A DNA stretch of 37,096 bases from an uncultured Streptococcus sp. (GTDB taxonomy: Bacteria; Bacillota; Bacilli; Lactobacillales; Streptococcaceae): the NCBI GenBank assembly GCA_934215455.1, contig CAKPZX010000012.1, positions 1 to 37,096 of the forward strand, written 5' to 3'. Position 1 is the stretch's first letter; every line of letters begins with the position of its first letter. This document shows, piece after piece, positions 7,361-14,974 of the stretch. Below the pieces are notes generated by a model that was not told the DNA's origin, made no database searches, and saw only the letters and a program-made list of their open reading frames with translations. The position numbers were made by a program, and so were the translations under genes.

Positions 7361-8296
7361 ATGAAGAGATTTAAAAAGATTGCAATGTTGTCTGTGATTA
7401 TTGTTGCAATTTTGGGATTTTTTGTCTGGAAATACTACCAAGATAAGCAAGAAAAAGAAGATTATTACAATAATGTGTACACTTATAGTGGTGACTACGA
7501 AATTGGTGATTATGAATTTCTAGGAGATAAGGGTATCGTAGCAAAATGGGTTAGTACAGATCCGGAAGAAGATAAACAAATTCGTAAGCACCTTAAGAAC
7601 GATCCACAAAGTAAAGTCGAATATCAAAACAATGATGTTATTATGGCAGGTAAACGTTTTATCATTAGAGAGAATTTTAAAACGATGTCGCGAAAAAAAG
7701 ATGGAAGTACCTATCGTTTATTAATCTATGATACAAAAGATCAAACTTTAAAAAAGAAAGAGGTTGATGTATTAAAATGGCTTCGAAAAAAAGGTGAAGG
7801 CTGGAGATTGAGTACAGTTGGTCCATATTTAAATACATTACCTAGCGGAAAAGAAGTGTTGTCTGTCAATATTCAAAAGTGTATAGAAAAAAAGGTGAAT
7901 GGCATTCCGGTCTCTAAGACAGAAATTAAACCATATTATTTAGATTTGGAAACGGGAAAATTCATTGACTATCAGAAGGACAGCAAAAAAATTGAGGGAT
8001 TATATTATTCAATCAATGAAAATTATCAAGGTGATTCTTCACAAGGAGATAAATTACTACATTATGGTCTTGATTTGAACTATAATAATGTAAACATCAA
8101 AAAAGAACTATTTGACCAAAATAAAGATCTACCTATTCAGAAGGAATATCCAAAGGCTTACAAAATTTTAAAAGAAAAGGATAGTGCCTATTATCCAACT
8201 TTTAATGGTGATAGAAGCCCAAAAGAAATTCTTGATCATTTATCCCCACTTATACCAGAAGGTACTGAAATTTTGTCCACCAGTAGCAATCATTAA
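7361..8296 (+). CDS. Membrane-anchored hypothetical protein of the accessory island
   Basis: A 311-residue protein with a basic N-terminus and one hydrophobic helix (about residues 7-24), then a hydrophilic Lys/Asp/Asn/Tyr-rich domain predicted outside the cell. No lipobox and no signal cleavage site are evident, so it is probably a type II membrane-anchored protein. I do not recognise the family. The ATG has a strong AAGGAGAAGGA site. It is A+T-rich like the genes behind it and unlike the flanking core genes, and leads the array of immunity-like genes. A membrane-anchored immunity factor is one possibility, but nothing in the sequence proves it. Confidence 0.7.
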   Translation: MKRFKKIAMLSVIIVAILGFFVWKYYQDKQEKEDYYNNVYTYSGDYEIGDYEFLGDKGIVAKWVSTDPEEDKQIRKHLKNDPQSKVEYQNNDVIMAGKRFIIRENFKTMSRKKDGSTYRLLIYDTKDQTLKKKEVDVLKWLRKKGEGWRLSTVGPYLNTLPSGKEVLSVNIQKCIEKKVNGIPVSKTEIKPYYLDLETGKFIDYQKDSKKIEGLYYSINENYQGDSSQGDKLLHYGLDLNYNNVNIKKELFDQNKDLPIQKEYPKAYKILKEKDSAYYPTFNGDRSPKEILDHLSPLIPEGTEILSTSSNH

Positions 8297-8374
8297 AGGA
8301 AAAGATCTATTTTTTGTTTTATCTGATTTTGTAATGCTTATAAAAAGTTCTATATAACTATTGGAGGATATGTT

Positions 8375-9103
8375 GTGAAAAGAGATACTATTTTTATTGA
8401 AGAGAAAATTTATGAACTCATTAAATTTAATGAAATAACTATTGATGAGTGGACTGAAGAATTGGAAAAATTAAAGCAAGGGGAAAATTCATACAAACGA
8501 CCGGTTGAAGAAATTATCAAATCAGTACAACTTGATATTTCTATTTATCAGAAAGAGAATATGATAGCCACCTACACTGCAGGATATTCTATTGAGAGAT
8601 TCAAAGAAGAGTACCTTAAATATGTCGATACCCTTCTCCCTATTTGGTATAGTAATTCAGGATATGATGCAATGCTCTGGGCTCTTTCCATTGGTATTTT
8701 GTTAGAGGTTGATGAAACGACTTTTGATAAATTGGTAGATTTGGTAAGGAAAGATGATCCAGAGGACTATTTGATCGATTACCTTATCCAGTCTCGTCAT
8801 CCAGAGTGGAAGATTCGTATCAACTATAATTTCCCAAGACCTTATGGCTTTACCCGAAAGATTATTGAGGAAGAAAATTCTGAAAAGGCTATATCTCTCT
8901 TGAAAGAATACTTGACTAAAAAATGGTATCAGGGATGTAGAGATGAAGGCTGGTATGATTTGCATAAGCGCAACATTGATAATTATTATGGCTACTGGTC
9001 TTTTGAATCGGGTGCTATTTGTAAAATTAAGGGATTGGATTATAAGGAATTAGAGGGATTTTCATATTTTCCATATGATTTGGTTGCGGAAGGAACGCTA
9101 TAA
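8375..9103 (+). CDS. PoNi-type immunity protein (DUF1910/DUF1911), copy A
   Basis: A 242-residue soluble protein starting with GTG at 8375, supported by GGAGG seven bases upstream. Residues about 1-75 are variable and helical (DUF1910-like). From about 75 the sequence follows the PoNi/DUF1911 pattern: TYTAGYSIERFKEEY, WALSIGILLE, DDPEDYLIDYLI, and near the C-terminus GYWSFESGAICK-GLDYKEL-YFPYDLV. PoNi proteins neutralise PoNe DNase toxins of polymorphic and type VI/VII secretion systems in the cytosol; that link is family knowledge. No PoNe toxin gene is present here, so it would be an orphan immunity gene. Two paralogues follow at 9664 and 10464. Confidence 0.82.
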   Translation: MKRDTIFIEEKIYELIKFNEITIDEWTEELEKLKQGENSYKRPVEEIIKSVQLDISIYQKENMIATYTAGYSIERFKEEYLKYVDTLLPIWYSNSGYDAMLWALSIGILLEVDETTFDKLVDLVRKDDPEDYLIDYLIQSRHPEWKIRINYNFPRPYGFTRKIIEEENSEKAISLLKEYLTKKWYQGCRDEGWYDLHKRNIDNYYGYWSFESGAICKIKGLDYKELEGFSYFPYDLVAEGTL

Positions 9104-9124
9104 AATAAACTCTAAGGTTGAAAA

Positions 9125-9604
9125 ATGATGGAAGAGAAGATTTTAACAAAAGAAGAAGTGCTTCAAAATGGTGTTTGTTTTGAAGAAGAGCTTGATTGGG
9201 GTGGATGGTATTGTGAGCAGATTGTTTGTGAGAATGAATCTGGCGAAGAAATTCCATTTACAGGTTTAGCTTATGATTTATACCCAGATGGTAAATTAGA
9301 GTATTATGGTTATATTAAAGATGGGTTCCGTCATGGAATGAATGTATTGTTTTATCCTAATGGAAATATTGAAAGCATCAATCCTCAAGATTGCGGTGCA
9401 GCTGATGGGCTTCAAAAGAAATACTATGAAAACGGCGCATTAAAATCACAGACATATTGTGTTTTAGGGGCAAGAGTAACTTATATTGAGTACGATGAGG
9501 CTGGCCGTATTATCGATGAAAAATTAGAACCGACTGAGGCAGATTTTGAGAGAGCAAAGAAGTGGGGTGTTGATTTATCGAAACGAGACATGACTTTGAA
9601 GTAG
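9125..9604 (+). CDS. YwqK-like MORN-repeat protein, putative antitoxin/immunity
   Basis: A 159-residue acidic soluble protein with spaced MORN_2-like repeats: YPDGKLEY (53-60), YPNGNIES (77-84), YENGALKS (101-108) and YDEAGRII further on. Such proteins are often annotated as YwqK-family antitoxins and occur beside secreted nuclease toxins, for instance in the Bacillus ywqJK locus. It lies 21 bases behind PoNi copy A, separating it from copies B and C. The family assignment rests on the repeat pattern; immunity is inferred from context. Confidence 0.65.
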   Translation: MMEEKILTKEEVLQNGVCFEEELDWGGWYCEQIVCENESGEEIPFTGLAYDLYPDGKLEYYGYIKDGFRHGMNVLFYPNGNIESINPQDCGAADGLQKKYYENGALKSQTYCVLGARVTYIEYDEAGRIIDEKLEPTEADFERAKKWGVDLSKRDMTLK

Positions 9605-9663
9605 AACAAAATCGCTTTAGATCTCAGATTGACTTAACGAATCGTTTTTAAAGGAGAGACAAA

Positions 9664-10410
9664 ATGGGGTTACGAGATACTTTAAGTACAGAAGAGAATT
9701 ATAAAGATGGCTTAATATCAAATCGAGAAGCCTTGTTATATTTTCAAGAAAAAATCCAAAAACTTCAAAGTGATTTAGATAATGGAATAGAAAACTATAA
9801 AAAGCCAACGATCGAAGTTTATCAGTCAACTTTAGCTACTATTTTGTCCTACCAGAGAGATATTTTATTAGCAACTTATTCTAGCGGAGCTCCTTTGTCA
9901 GCATTTAAAGAGGAATATATTTCCTTTGTATCGTCTCTAATACCAATTTGGCGTAAGGAATGGGGCTACGAACAAATGCTCTGGGCGCTTTCTATCGGGA
10001 TTCTCTTAAACATTGATGAAGAGACTTTTAATCAGTTAGTAGACTTGGTCAAAAAAGATGATCCAGAAGATTATTTGATTGATTACTTGATTCAGTCTCG
10101 TCATCCAGAGTGGAAGATTCGGATCAACTATAATTTTCCTAAACCTTATGGATATACTCGGAAAATCATTGAAGAAGTGAATTCTGAACAGGCACTAAAA
10201 TTGTTAAAAGAATATTTGGTTAAGAAATGGTACCAAGGGAGTAGTGATGCTGCCTGGTATGATTTACATAAACAGAATATAAAAAATCATGTAGGCTACT
10301 GGTCCTTTGAATCAGGAGTTATTTGCAAGCTCAAGGGATTGGATTATAAGGAATTGAAAGGCCTTCCGTATTTCCCATATGATTTGGTTGCGGAAAGTGG
10401 AAAAATTTAA
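9664..10410 (+). CDS. PoNi-type immunity protein, copy B
   Basis: A 248-residue paralogue of copies A and C, with ATG at 9664 and a strong AAAGGAGAGA site. The C-terminal two thirds are nearly superimposable on the other copies (ALSIGILL, DDPEDYLIDYLIQSRHPEW, GYWSFESGVICKLKGLDYKEL). The first 65 or so residues share little beyond an RDT start and a YKKP motif. A 34-base stretch (10031-10064) is identical to one in copy C (10831-10864). Variable N-terminal and conserved C-terminal halves suggest diversification of toxin recognition on a fixed scaffold (inference). Confidence 0.82.
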   Translation: MGLRDTLSTEENYKDGLISNREALLYFQEKIQKLQSDLDNGIENYKKPTIEVYQSTLATILSYQRDILLATYSSGAPLSAFKEEYISFVSSLIPIWRKEWGYEQMLWALSIGILLNIDEETFNQLVDLVKKDDPEDYLIDYLIQSRHPEWKIRINYNFPKPYGYTRKIIEEVNSEQALKLLKEYLVKKWYQGSSDAAWYDLHKQNIKNHVGYWSFESGVICKLKGLDYKELKGLPYFPYDLVAESGKI

Positions 10411-10463
10411 GATGGACTACGAATCAATAGGATGAAGCACGTATAAATCCATAGGAGAAAAAA

Positions 10464-11228
10464 ATGATTTTAAGGGATGAAATAACGACGAGCGATAAAA
10501 TACTAAAAATAATTGATTTTGAAAAGAAAACAATAAACGAAAAGCAAGAAAAAATTCAAAATCTAATAAAAGATAATGAGGAAGGTATACAAAGATACAA
10601 GCTAACAAATGACATAGTTATTGCGAATACAAAGAGGACAATTAAAGTATTAACTGAAAAACTGCTAGTAGCTACCTATACAGCTGGTTATTCTATTGAG
10701 CAATTCAAAGAAGAGTATATCAATTTTGTCGATAGCCTTCTTCCTGTTTGGCAGAGCAATTCGGGCTATCTCCAAATGGTTCGGGCGCTTTCTATTGGCA
10801 TTCTGTTAGAGATTGATAAGGAAATTTTTGATCAGTTAGTAGACTTGGTCAAAAAAGATGATCCGGAGGACTATTTGATCGATTACTTGATTCAATCACG
10901 TCATCCAGAATGGACAATTCGGGTAAACTTTAATTTCCTAAGACCCTATGGTTTTACTAGGAAAATTATTGAAGAAGAGAATTCTGAACAGGCTCTCAAA
11001 CTACTCAAAGAATATTTAACTAAGAAATGGTATCCTGGACATCGGGATACTGGTTGGTATGATTTGCATAAAGAGAATATTGATAATTATTATGGTTACT
11101 GGTCTTTTGAATCAGGTGCTATTTGCAAGCTCCAGGGATTGGATTACAAGGAATTAGAAGGACTTCCGTACTTCCCATATGATTTGGTTGCGGAAAGTGG
11201 AACAAAAAATAAGTCTCGTGATGTATGA
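10464..11228 (+). CDS. PoNi-type immunity protein, copy C
   Basis: A 254-residue paralogue with ATG at 10464 and a TAGGAGAA ribosome site. The N-terminus (MILRDEITTSDKILKII...) is Lys/Glu-rich and looks coiled-coil-like. From about residue 70 it follows the DUF1911 pattern with the full C-terminal signature (GYWSFESGAICKLQGLDYKEL, YFPYDLVAESG). It ends in a short extra tail (TKNKSRDV) absent from copies A and B. It lies 53 bases after copy B and 33 before the next small gene, consistent with one transcript. Confidence 0.82.
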   Translation: MILRDEITTSDKILKIIDFEKKTINEKQEKIQNLIKDNEEGIQRYKLTNDIVIANTKRTIKVLTEKLLVATYTAGYSIEQFKEEYINFVDSLLPVWQSNSGYLQMVRALSIGILLEIDKEIFDQLVDLVKKDDPEDYLIDYLIQSRHPEWTIRVNFNFLRPYGFTRKIIEEENSEQALKLLKEYLTKKWYPGHRDTGWYDLHKENIDNYYGYWSFESGAICKLQGLDYKELEGLPYFPYDLVAESGTKNKSRDV

Positions 11229-11261
11229 GTCATTAAATTAGAAAAAGAGATGGAATAAATT

Positions 11262-11729
11262 ATGATCGAACCTAAGTACGGTGAAAATATTGTTGTTCTT
11301 TTTAAATATGAAAATAAGTATACCTGGTATGTTTCGGATTTAGAATTCTGGTATATTGATTATAAGGTAGCACGTTATTCGCTTGATACTGTGTATGATG
11401 AGCGCAAACGTTCTTCGAAACTGACCCATGAAACATTGCCATATTTCTTAGAAGATATGGAAGTCTACAAATGCGATCGAAATGAGCTAGGCGAAGCATT
11501 TGCTAAATCGTATCAGGAAGATAGATTGAACGCAGTCTACGACTTTAAACCTTCCCTATTTATTGATATGGATGAGATGGAACTATACTCGCAGTACGCA
11601 GAATACGTATCATTTGAAGAATATGTTTCAGAACCATGGCAAGGCCAATATAAATCGTTTGGGGATAAGATTCCAGAAGAAGAAAAATTCTGGTTGGCTT
11701 GTGGCAGCGATGTATATGGTGAAGATTAA
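11262..11729 (+). CDS. Small acidic protein of the immunity island, member 1 of a homologous pair
   Basis: A 155-residue acidic soluble protein. I do not recognise the family. It is a diverged homologue of the next gene: both start with a beta-rich stretch ending in a WYV motif (NKYTWYVSDLEFW here, HRFNWYVCSNDMW there), and both end with a [PS]LFIDxDxxExYS segment followed by a P(E/K)E(E/D)xxW motif. The central part differs. Acidic, Trp/Tyr-rich small proteins in such arrays are commonly immunity proteins, which is inference from context. The ATG at 11262 has only a modest ribosome site. Confidence 0.65.
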   Translation: MIEPKYGENIVVLFKYENKYTWYVSDLEFWYIDYKVARYSLDTVYDERKRSSKLTHETLPYFLEDMEVYKCDRNELGEAFAKSYQEDRLNAVYDFKPSLFIDMDEMELYSQYAEYVSFEEYVSEPWQGQYKSFGDKIPEEEKFWLACGSDVYGED

Positions 11730-11763
11730 TTACAGTTGAAGAATAGAGATAGGATAAGCACTA

Positions 11764-12285
11764 ATGGATAAAGATCAATTAATAAACAAGCCAGAAATAA
11801 ATATTGTTGGGGTTATTGTGAACCATAGGTTTAACTGGTACGTTTGTTCCAATGATATGTGGACAATGGATATCGATAAATACATTCAATCCTACAAGGA
11901 AGCGGGTTGGGATCTTGATTTTTCCTATTTACCTGAGATTCAACAGAATCTTCATGTGGTTACAAAAAGCAATCTTGAGTCCTACTTAGAAATGTACAAA
12001 GATGATTGGCTGAAGGTGACCGTTGAAGAATTGATCTCAATGATCAAACACTCAATGGAAGAGGAGGATTTGAATTCAGAGATTATTCTGGAAGGAAAAG
12101 CAGTGCTTCCGGATCTTTTCATCGATTTTGATAAAGAAGAATTTTATTCAAACCATCTGGGGATGAAAAACTACGAAAGATATGTGCCAAATGGATGGAA
12201 GGTTTTTTCAGGACGTTTTGATCATTTGATCCCCAAAGAGGACCAATATTGGATTGAAAAGACTGAGAAAAATGAAGAGAACTAG
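11764..12285 (+). CDS. Small acidic protein of the immunity island, member 2 of a homologous pair
   Basis: A 173-residue acidic protein homologous over its N- and C-terminal thirds to the preceding gene (see the shared WYV and LFIDFDKEEFYS-type motifs). It carries a longer central insertion rich in Glu, Met and Ile. No signal or membrane segment. It follows its partner by 34 bases and is the last gene of the A+T-rich island. The function is unknown; a cytosolic immunity role is an inference from the neighbours. Confidence 0.65.
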   Translation: MDKDQLINKPEINIVGVIVNHRFNWYVCSNDMWTMDIDKYIQSYKEAGWDLDFSYLPEIQQNLHVVTKSNLESYLEMYKDDWLKVTVEELISMIKHSMEEEDLNSEIILEGKAVLPDLFIDFDKEEFYSNHLGMKNYERYVPNGWKVFSGRFDHLIPKEDQYWIEKTEKNEEN

Positions 12286-12325
12286 TCTTCTAAGTATATT
12301 CAAATGAAAAAGGAGGACAAAACAC

Positions 12326-13051
12326 ATGCCGTTTTATTTTATCGGTGGCCTAGGTAGCAATGGCTACCATCTGGCTCCACTTATTGATGAGCTAGGCTTT
12401 CCTGTGACCTTTCTAGATCCCTATAGGGAAATGATTCAGACAGAAAGCGATCTTCGTGATTGGTTCCAAGGTCGGGTTGGCCAGGCGGGAGAAATCTGTT
12501 TATTGGGTCATTCCTTAGGTGGCGATTTGGCTCGTTATCTGGCTGCTGAGTTTCCTCAGATTCAGGCACTGATTCTCTTGGATGGTGGGTGTCTGGATAT
12601 GGAAAAGATCCTGCCTCTTGAAGAAGAACTAGAAGGCACGTCGTCTTTCATGAAGCAGCAAGTCTTTGCAACTTTAGAAGAAGCGGTGTTAGCAGAATTC
12701 AGTGATGGAGCAGATCCTACGCCTATAGCGCGAAAAGCGGTAGAGGCTAGCTATCGCTGGAATCCAGTGAGTGAACAATATGAATTAAATCTGGATCTCG
12801 AAAAGGTCTTGGCCTTATTGCGTCTACGGCGTCAGATCAAGACTTACCAGATTCCACTGGCGGACCTACCTGTCCTCTTTATTGGACCTCGGTACCAAGA
12901 AGACCCTGAATGGCGAAAAGAAGCTCTGAATCAACTTGATCCCAATATCAAGCAAGTCTTGCTATATGATTTGGGGCACGAACTGTATACAGAGGCTCCC
13001 CAAACCATCGCTAGAGAAGTCAACAATTGGCTCAAAAATGTTCATAAATAA
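12326..13051 (+). CDS. Alpha/beta hydrolase
   Basis: A 241-residue soluble alpha/beta hydrolase. It has the nucleophile elbow GHSLGG (61-66, S63), a probable catalytic histidine H218 in LGHELY, and an N-terminal FIGGLGSNG segment that likely forms the oxyanion hole. The substrate cannot be told. The ATG follows a strong AAGGAGGA site. Its base composition resembles core genes more than the A+T-rich island just upstream, so it probably marks the right border of the island. A terminator follows. Confidence 0.82.
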   Translation: MPFYFIGGLGSNGYHLAPLIDELGFPVTFLDPYREMIQTESDLRDWFQGRVGQAGEICLLGHSLGGDLARYLAAEFPQIQALILLDGGCLDMEKILPLEEELEGTSSFMKQQVFATLEEAVLAEFSDGADPTPIARKAVEASYRWNPVSEQYELNLDLEKVLALLRLRRQIKTYQIPLADLPVLFIGPRYQEDPEWRKEALNQLDPNIKQVLLYDLGHELYTEAPQTIAREVNNWLKNVHK

Positions 13052-13082
13052 AACCTGTTTCTCTTTTTGAAACGGGTTTTTG
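13051..13082 (+). terminator. Rho-independent terminator after the hydrolase gene
   Basis: An 11-bp stem (13051-13061 with 13069-13079, one mismatch) with a 7-base loop and a T tract. Confidence 0.85.
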
Positions 13083-13089
13083 TCTTGTA

Positions 13090-13102
13090 ATTTCCGAACG
13101 TT
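13090..13102 (+). promoter_or_regulatory. Candidate PurBox (PurR site) upstream of guaC
   Basis: ATTTCCGAACGTT matches the Lactococcus/Streptococcus PurBox AWWWCCGAACWWT at 12 of 13 positions. It lies 22 bases upstream of the -35 box, where a PurR activator would sit. Confidence 0.45.
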
Positions 13103-13124
13103 ATTTCCTATAAAATCATTCCCA

Positions 13125-13153
13125 TTGCATTAGGTCCGTATCTTTGGTATAAT
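13125..13153 (+). promoter_or_regulatory. Promoter of guaC (extended -10)
   Basis: TTGCAT (13125-13130), 17 bases, TATAAT (13148-13153) with TG at 13145-13146. The predicted start near 13160 gives a leader of about 75 bases that contains two hairpins, ACGTC/GACGT (13165-13178) and ATGCGC/GCGCAT (13183-13196). Confidence 0.8.
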
Positions 13154-13233
13154 CTATCAAGGAAACGTCAAGAGACGTAGCGATGCGCTTGCGCATAGGT
13201 AGGTCAGTTTTTAGAAAAGAGATTTTTCAATCT

Positions 13234-14217
13234 ATGTTAAATGAATTTCCTATTTTCGACTATGAAGATATTCAGTTGATTCCCAACAAATGTATCATCA
13301 ATAGCCGGTCAGAAGCAGACACAACCGTCCAATTTGGAAAGCATACCTTCAAGCTTCCAGTAGTTCCTGCTAATATGCAGACGATTTTGGATGAGAATGT
13401 AGCAGAGCAGTTGGCGCGTGGTGGTTACTTCTACATCATGCACCGTTTTGATGAAGCGGGACGGATTCCTTTTGTCAAACGCATGCATGAGCAAGGTTTG
13501 ATCGCTTCCATTTCGGTTGGTGTTAAGGAATACGAATACGACTTTGTGAGTCAATTGAAGGCAGATGCGCCTGAGTACATTACCATTGATATCGCACACG
13601 GTCATGCGGATAGTGTCATTCGGATGATTCAACACATCAAGAAAGAATTGCCAGATACCTTTGTCATTGCTGGTAATGTCGGAACACCTGAGGCTGTTCG
13701 TGAATTGGAAAATGCGGGAGCTGATGCGACTAAGGTCGGGATCGGTCCTGGTAAGGTTTGTATCACCAAAGTTAAGACAGGTTTTGGTACAGGTGGTTGG
13801 CAATTAGCTGCTCTTCGCTGGTGCTCAAAAGCAGCCCGTAAGCCAATCATTGCGGACGGTGGTATTCGGACCCACGGTGATATTGCCAAATCGATTCGTT
13901 TCGGGGCGTCTATGGTTATGATCGGTTCGCTCTTTGCAGGACATATCGAAAGTCCTGGTAAAACAGTAGAGATTGATGGAGAGTCTTTCAAAGAGTACTA
14001 TGGATCTGCTTCAGAGTACCAAAAAGGCGCTTATAAGAACGTCGAAGGCAAGAAAATTTTATTGCCTGCCAAGGGTCATTTGCAAGACACCTTGACAGAA
14101 ATGGAACAAGATTTGCAAAGTTCGATCTCTTATGCAGGAGGCCGGAAATTAGCAGATTTGAAACATGTTGACTATGTGATCGTTAAGAATTCTATCTGGA
14201 ATGGCGATGCACACTAA
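13234..14217 (+). CDS. guaC: GMP reductase
   Basis: A 327-residue enzyme of the IMPDH/GMPR TIM-barrel family, converting GMP to IMP with NADPH and release of ammonia. The start [15 protein letters not shown] at 13234 is the family-typical N-terminus. The in-frame ATG at 13183 is rejected because it sits inside a leader hairpin and would add 17 atypical residues. The catalytic cysteine lies in [11 protein letters not shown], and the phosphate-binding [12 protein letters not shown] and GSLFAGH segments follow. There is no CBS domain pair, consistent with GuaC rather than IMP dehydrogenase. The stop codon is only eight bases before a guanine riboswitch. Confidence 0.93.
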   Translation: MLNEFPIFDYEDIQLIPNKCIINSRSEADTTVQFGKHTFKLPVVPANMQTILDENVAEQLARGGYFYIMHRFDEAGRIPFVKRMHEQGLIASISVGVKEYEYDFVSQLKADAPEYITIDIAHGHADSVIRMIQHIKKELPDTFVIAGNVGTPEAVRELENAGADATKVGIGPGKVCITKVKTGFGTGGWQLAALRWCSKAARKPIIADGGIRTHGDIAKSIRFGASMVMIGSLFAGHIESPGKTVEIDGESFKEYYGSASEYQKGAYKNVEGKKILLPAKGHLQDTLTEMEQDLQSSISYAGGRKLADLKHVDYVIVKNSIWNGDAH

Positions 14218-14224
14218 TTGAATT

Positions 14225-14287
14225 ACTTATTTATTTCACGAATAGGCGTGATGTTTCTACAAGGTGCCGGAACACCTAACAATAAGT
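14225..14287 (+). promoter_or_regulatory. Guanine riboswitch aptamer
   Basis: All elements of the purine aptamer are present. P1 is ACTTATT/AATAAGT (14225-14231, 14281-14287). P2 is CACG/CGTG (14237-14250) with loop AATAGG. J2/3 contains TTTCTAC. P3 is AGGTG/CACCT (14262-14277) with loop CCGGAA, able to form the GG-CC loop-loop pairs. The specificity base before the 3' P1 strand is C (14280), which selects guanine/hypoxanthine rather than adenine. Confidence 0.9.
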
Positions 14288-14321
14288 AAGTCGGGATCAT
14301 TTCTCTTTTTAGAGAGATTTC

Positions 14322-14345
14322 AAGGCTTGCTTAGCAGGCCTTTTT
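14322..14345 (+). terminator. Riboswitch expression-platform terminator
   Basis: A 9-bp stem AAGGCTTGC/GCAGGCCTT (14322-14330 with 14334-14342, one T-G pair), loop TTA, then a T tract. It lies between the aptamer and xpt, as expected for guanine-triggered premature termination. Confidence 0.85.
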
Positions 14346-14392
14346 GTGTTTTGTGAATGAAGTAGAGGATTTTTTAAAAAGTAGGAGGAAGT

Positions 14393-14974
14393 ATGAAATT
14401 ACTTGAAGAGCGCATCTTAAAAGATGGCAATGTTTTAGGTGAGAATATCCTCAAGGTGGATTCCTTTTTGACCCACCAAGTGGATTTTAAATTGATGAAA
14501 GAAATTGGTCAGACTTTTGCGGACCGGTTCAAAGATGCTGGTGTGACGAAAGTCGTGACCATTGAAGCATCTGGGATTGCACCAGCCCTTTATGTAGCTG
14601 AAGCCTTGGATGTTCCCATGATCTTTGCTAAGAAGGCTAAAAACATCACGATGAATGAAGGCATCTTGACGGCTGAGGTTTATTCCTTTACCAAGCAAGT
14701 CACCAGCACCGTTTCGATTGCGGGTAAATTCTTGGATCCATCAGATAAGGTTTTGATCATTGACGATTTCCTTGCGAATGGTCAAGCAGCCAAAGGATTG
14801 ATTCAAATCATCGAACAAGCTGGTGCTCAAGTCGAAGCGATTGGGATTGTGATTGAAAAATCCTTCCAAGATGGACGGGGATTGTTAGAAGAGTTGGGAT
14901 ATCCAGTTGTATCCCTCGCACGTTTGGACCGTTTTGAAAATGGTCAGGTTGTATTTAAGGAGGCAGACATCTAA
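14393..14974 (+). CDS. xpt: Xanthine phosphoribosyltransferase
   Basis: A 193-residue type I phosphoribosyltransferase that salvages xanthine to XMP with PRPP. The PRPP-binding motif is [12 protein letters not shown] (about 120-131, with the D124-D125 acidic pair), and the EASGIAPA segment (58-65) is typical of Xpt. The ATG has a TAGGAGGAAG site. It shares one base with pbuX and is controlled by the guanine riboswitch directly upstream, so it should be off when guanine is plentiful. Confidence 0.95.
   Translation: MKLLEERILKDGNVLGENILKVDSFLTHQVDFKLMKEIGQTFADRFKDAGVTKVVTIEASGIAPALYVAEALDVPMIFAKKAKNITMNEGILTAEVYSFTKQVTSTVSIAGKFLDPSDKVLIIDDFLANGQAAKGLIQIIEQAGAQVEAIGIVIEKSFQDGRGLLEELGYPVVSLARLDRFENGQVVFKEADI

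Noticed and set aside
7361..8296. Toxin role for the first island gene
   Set aside because: It has a membrane anchor but no LXG, WXG or nuclease motif, so neither a toxin nor an immunity role could be supported from sequence.
13183..13233. Longer in-frame start for GMP reductase
   Set aside because: It lies inside a perfect leader hairpin, adds an atypical N-terminus and lacks a ribosome site.
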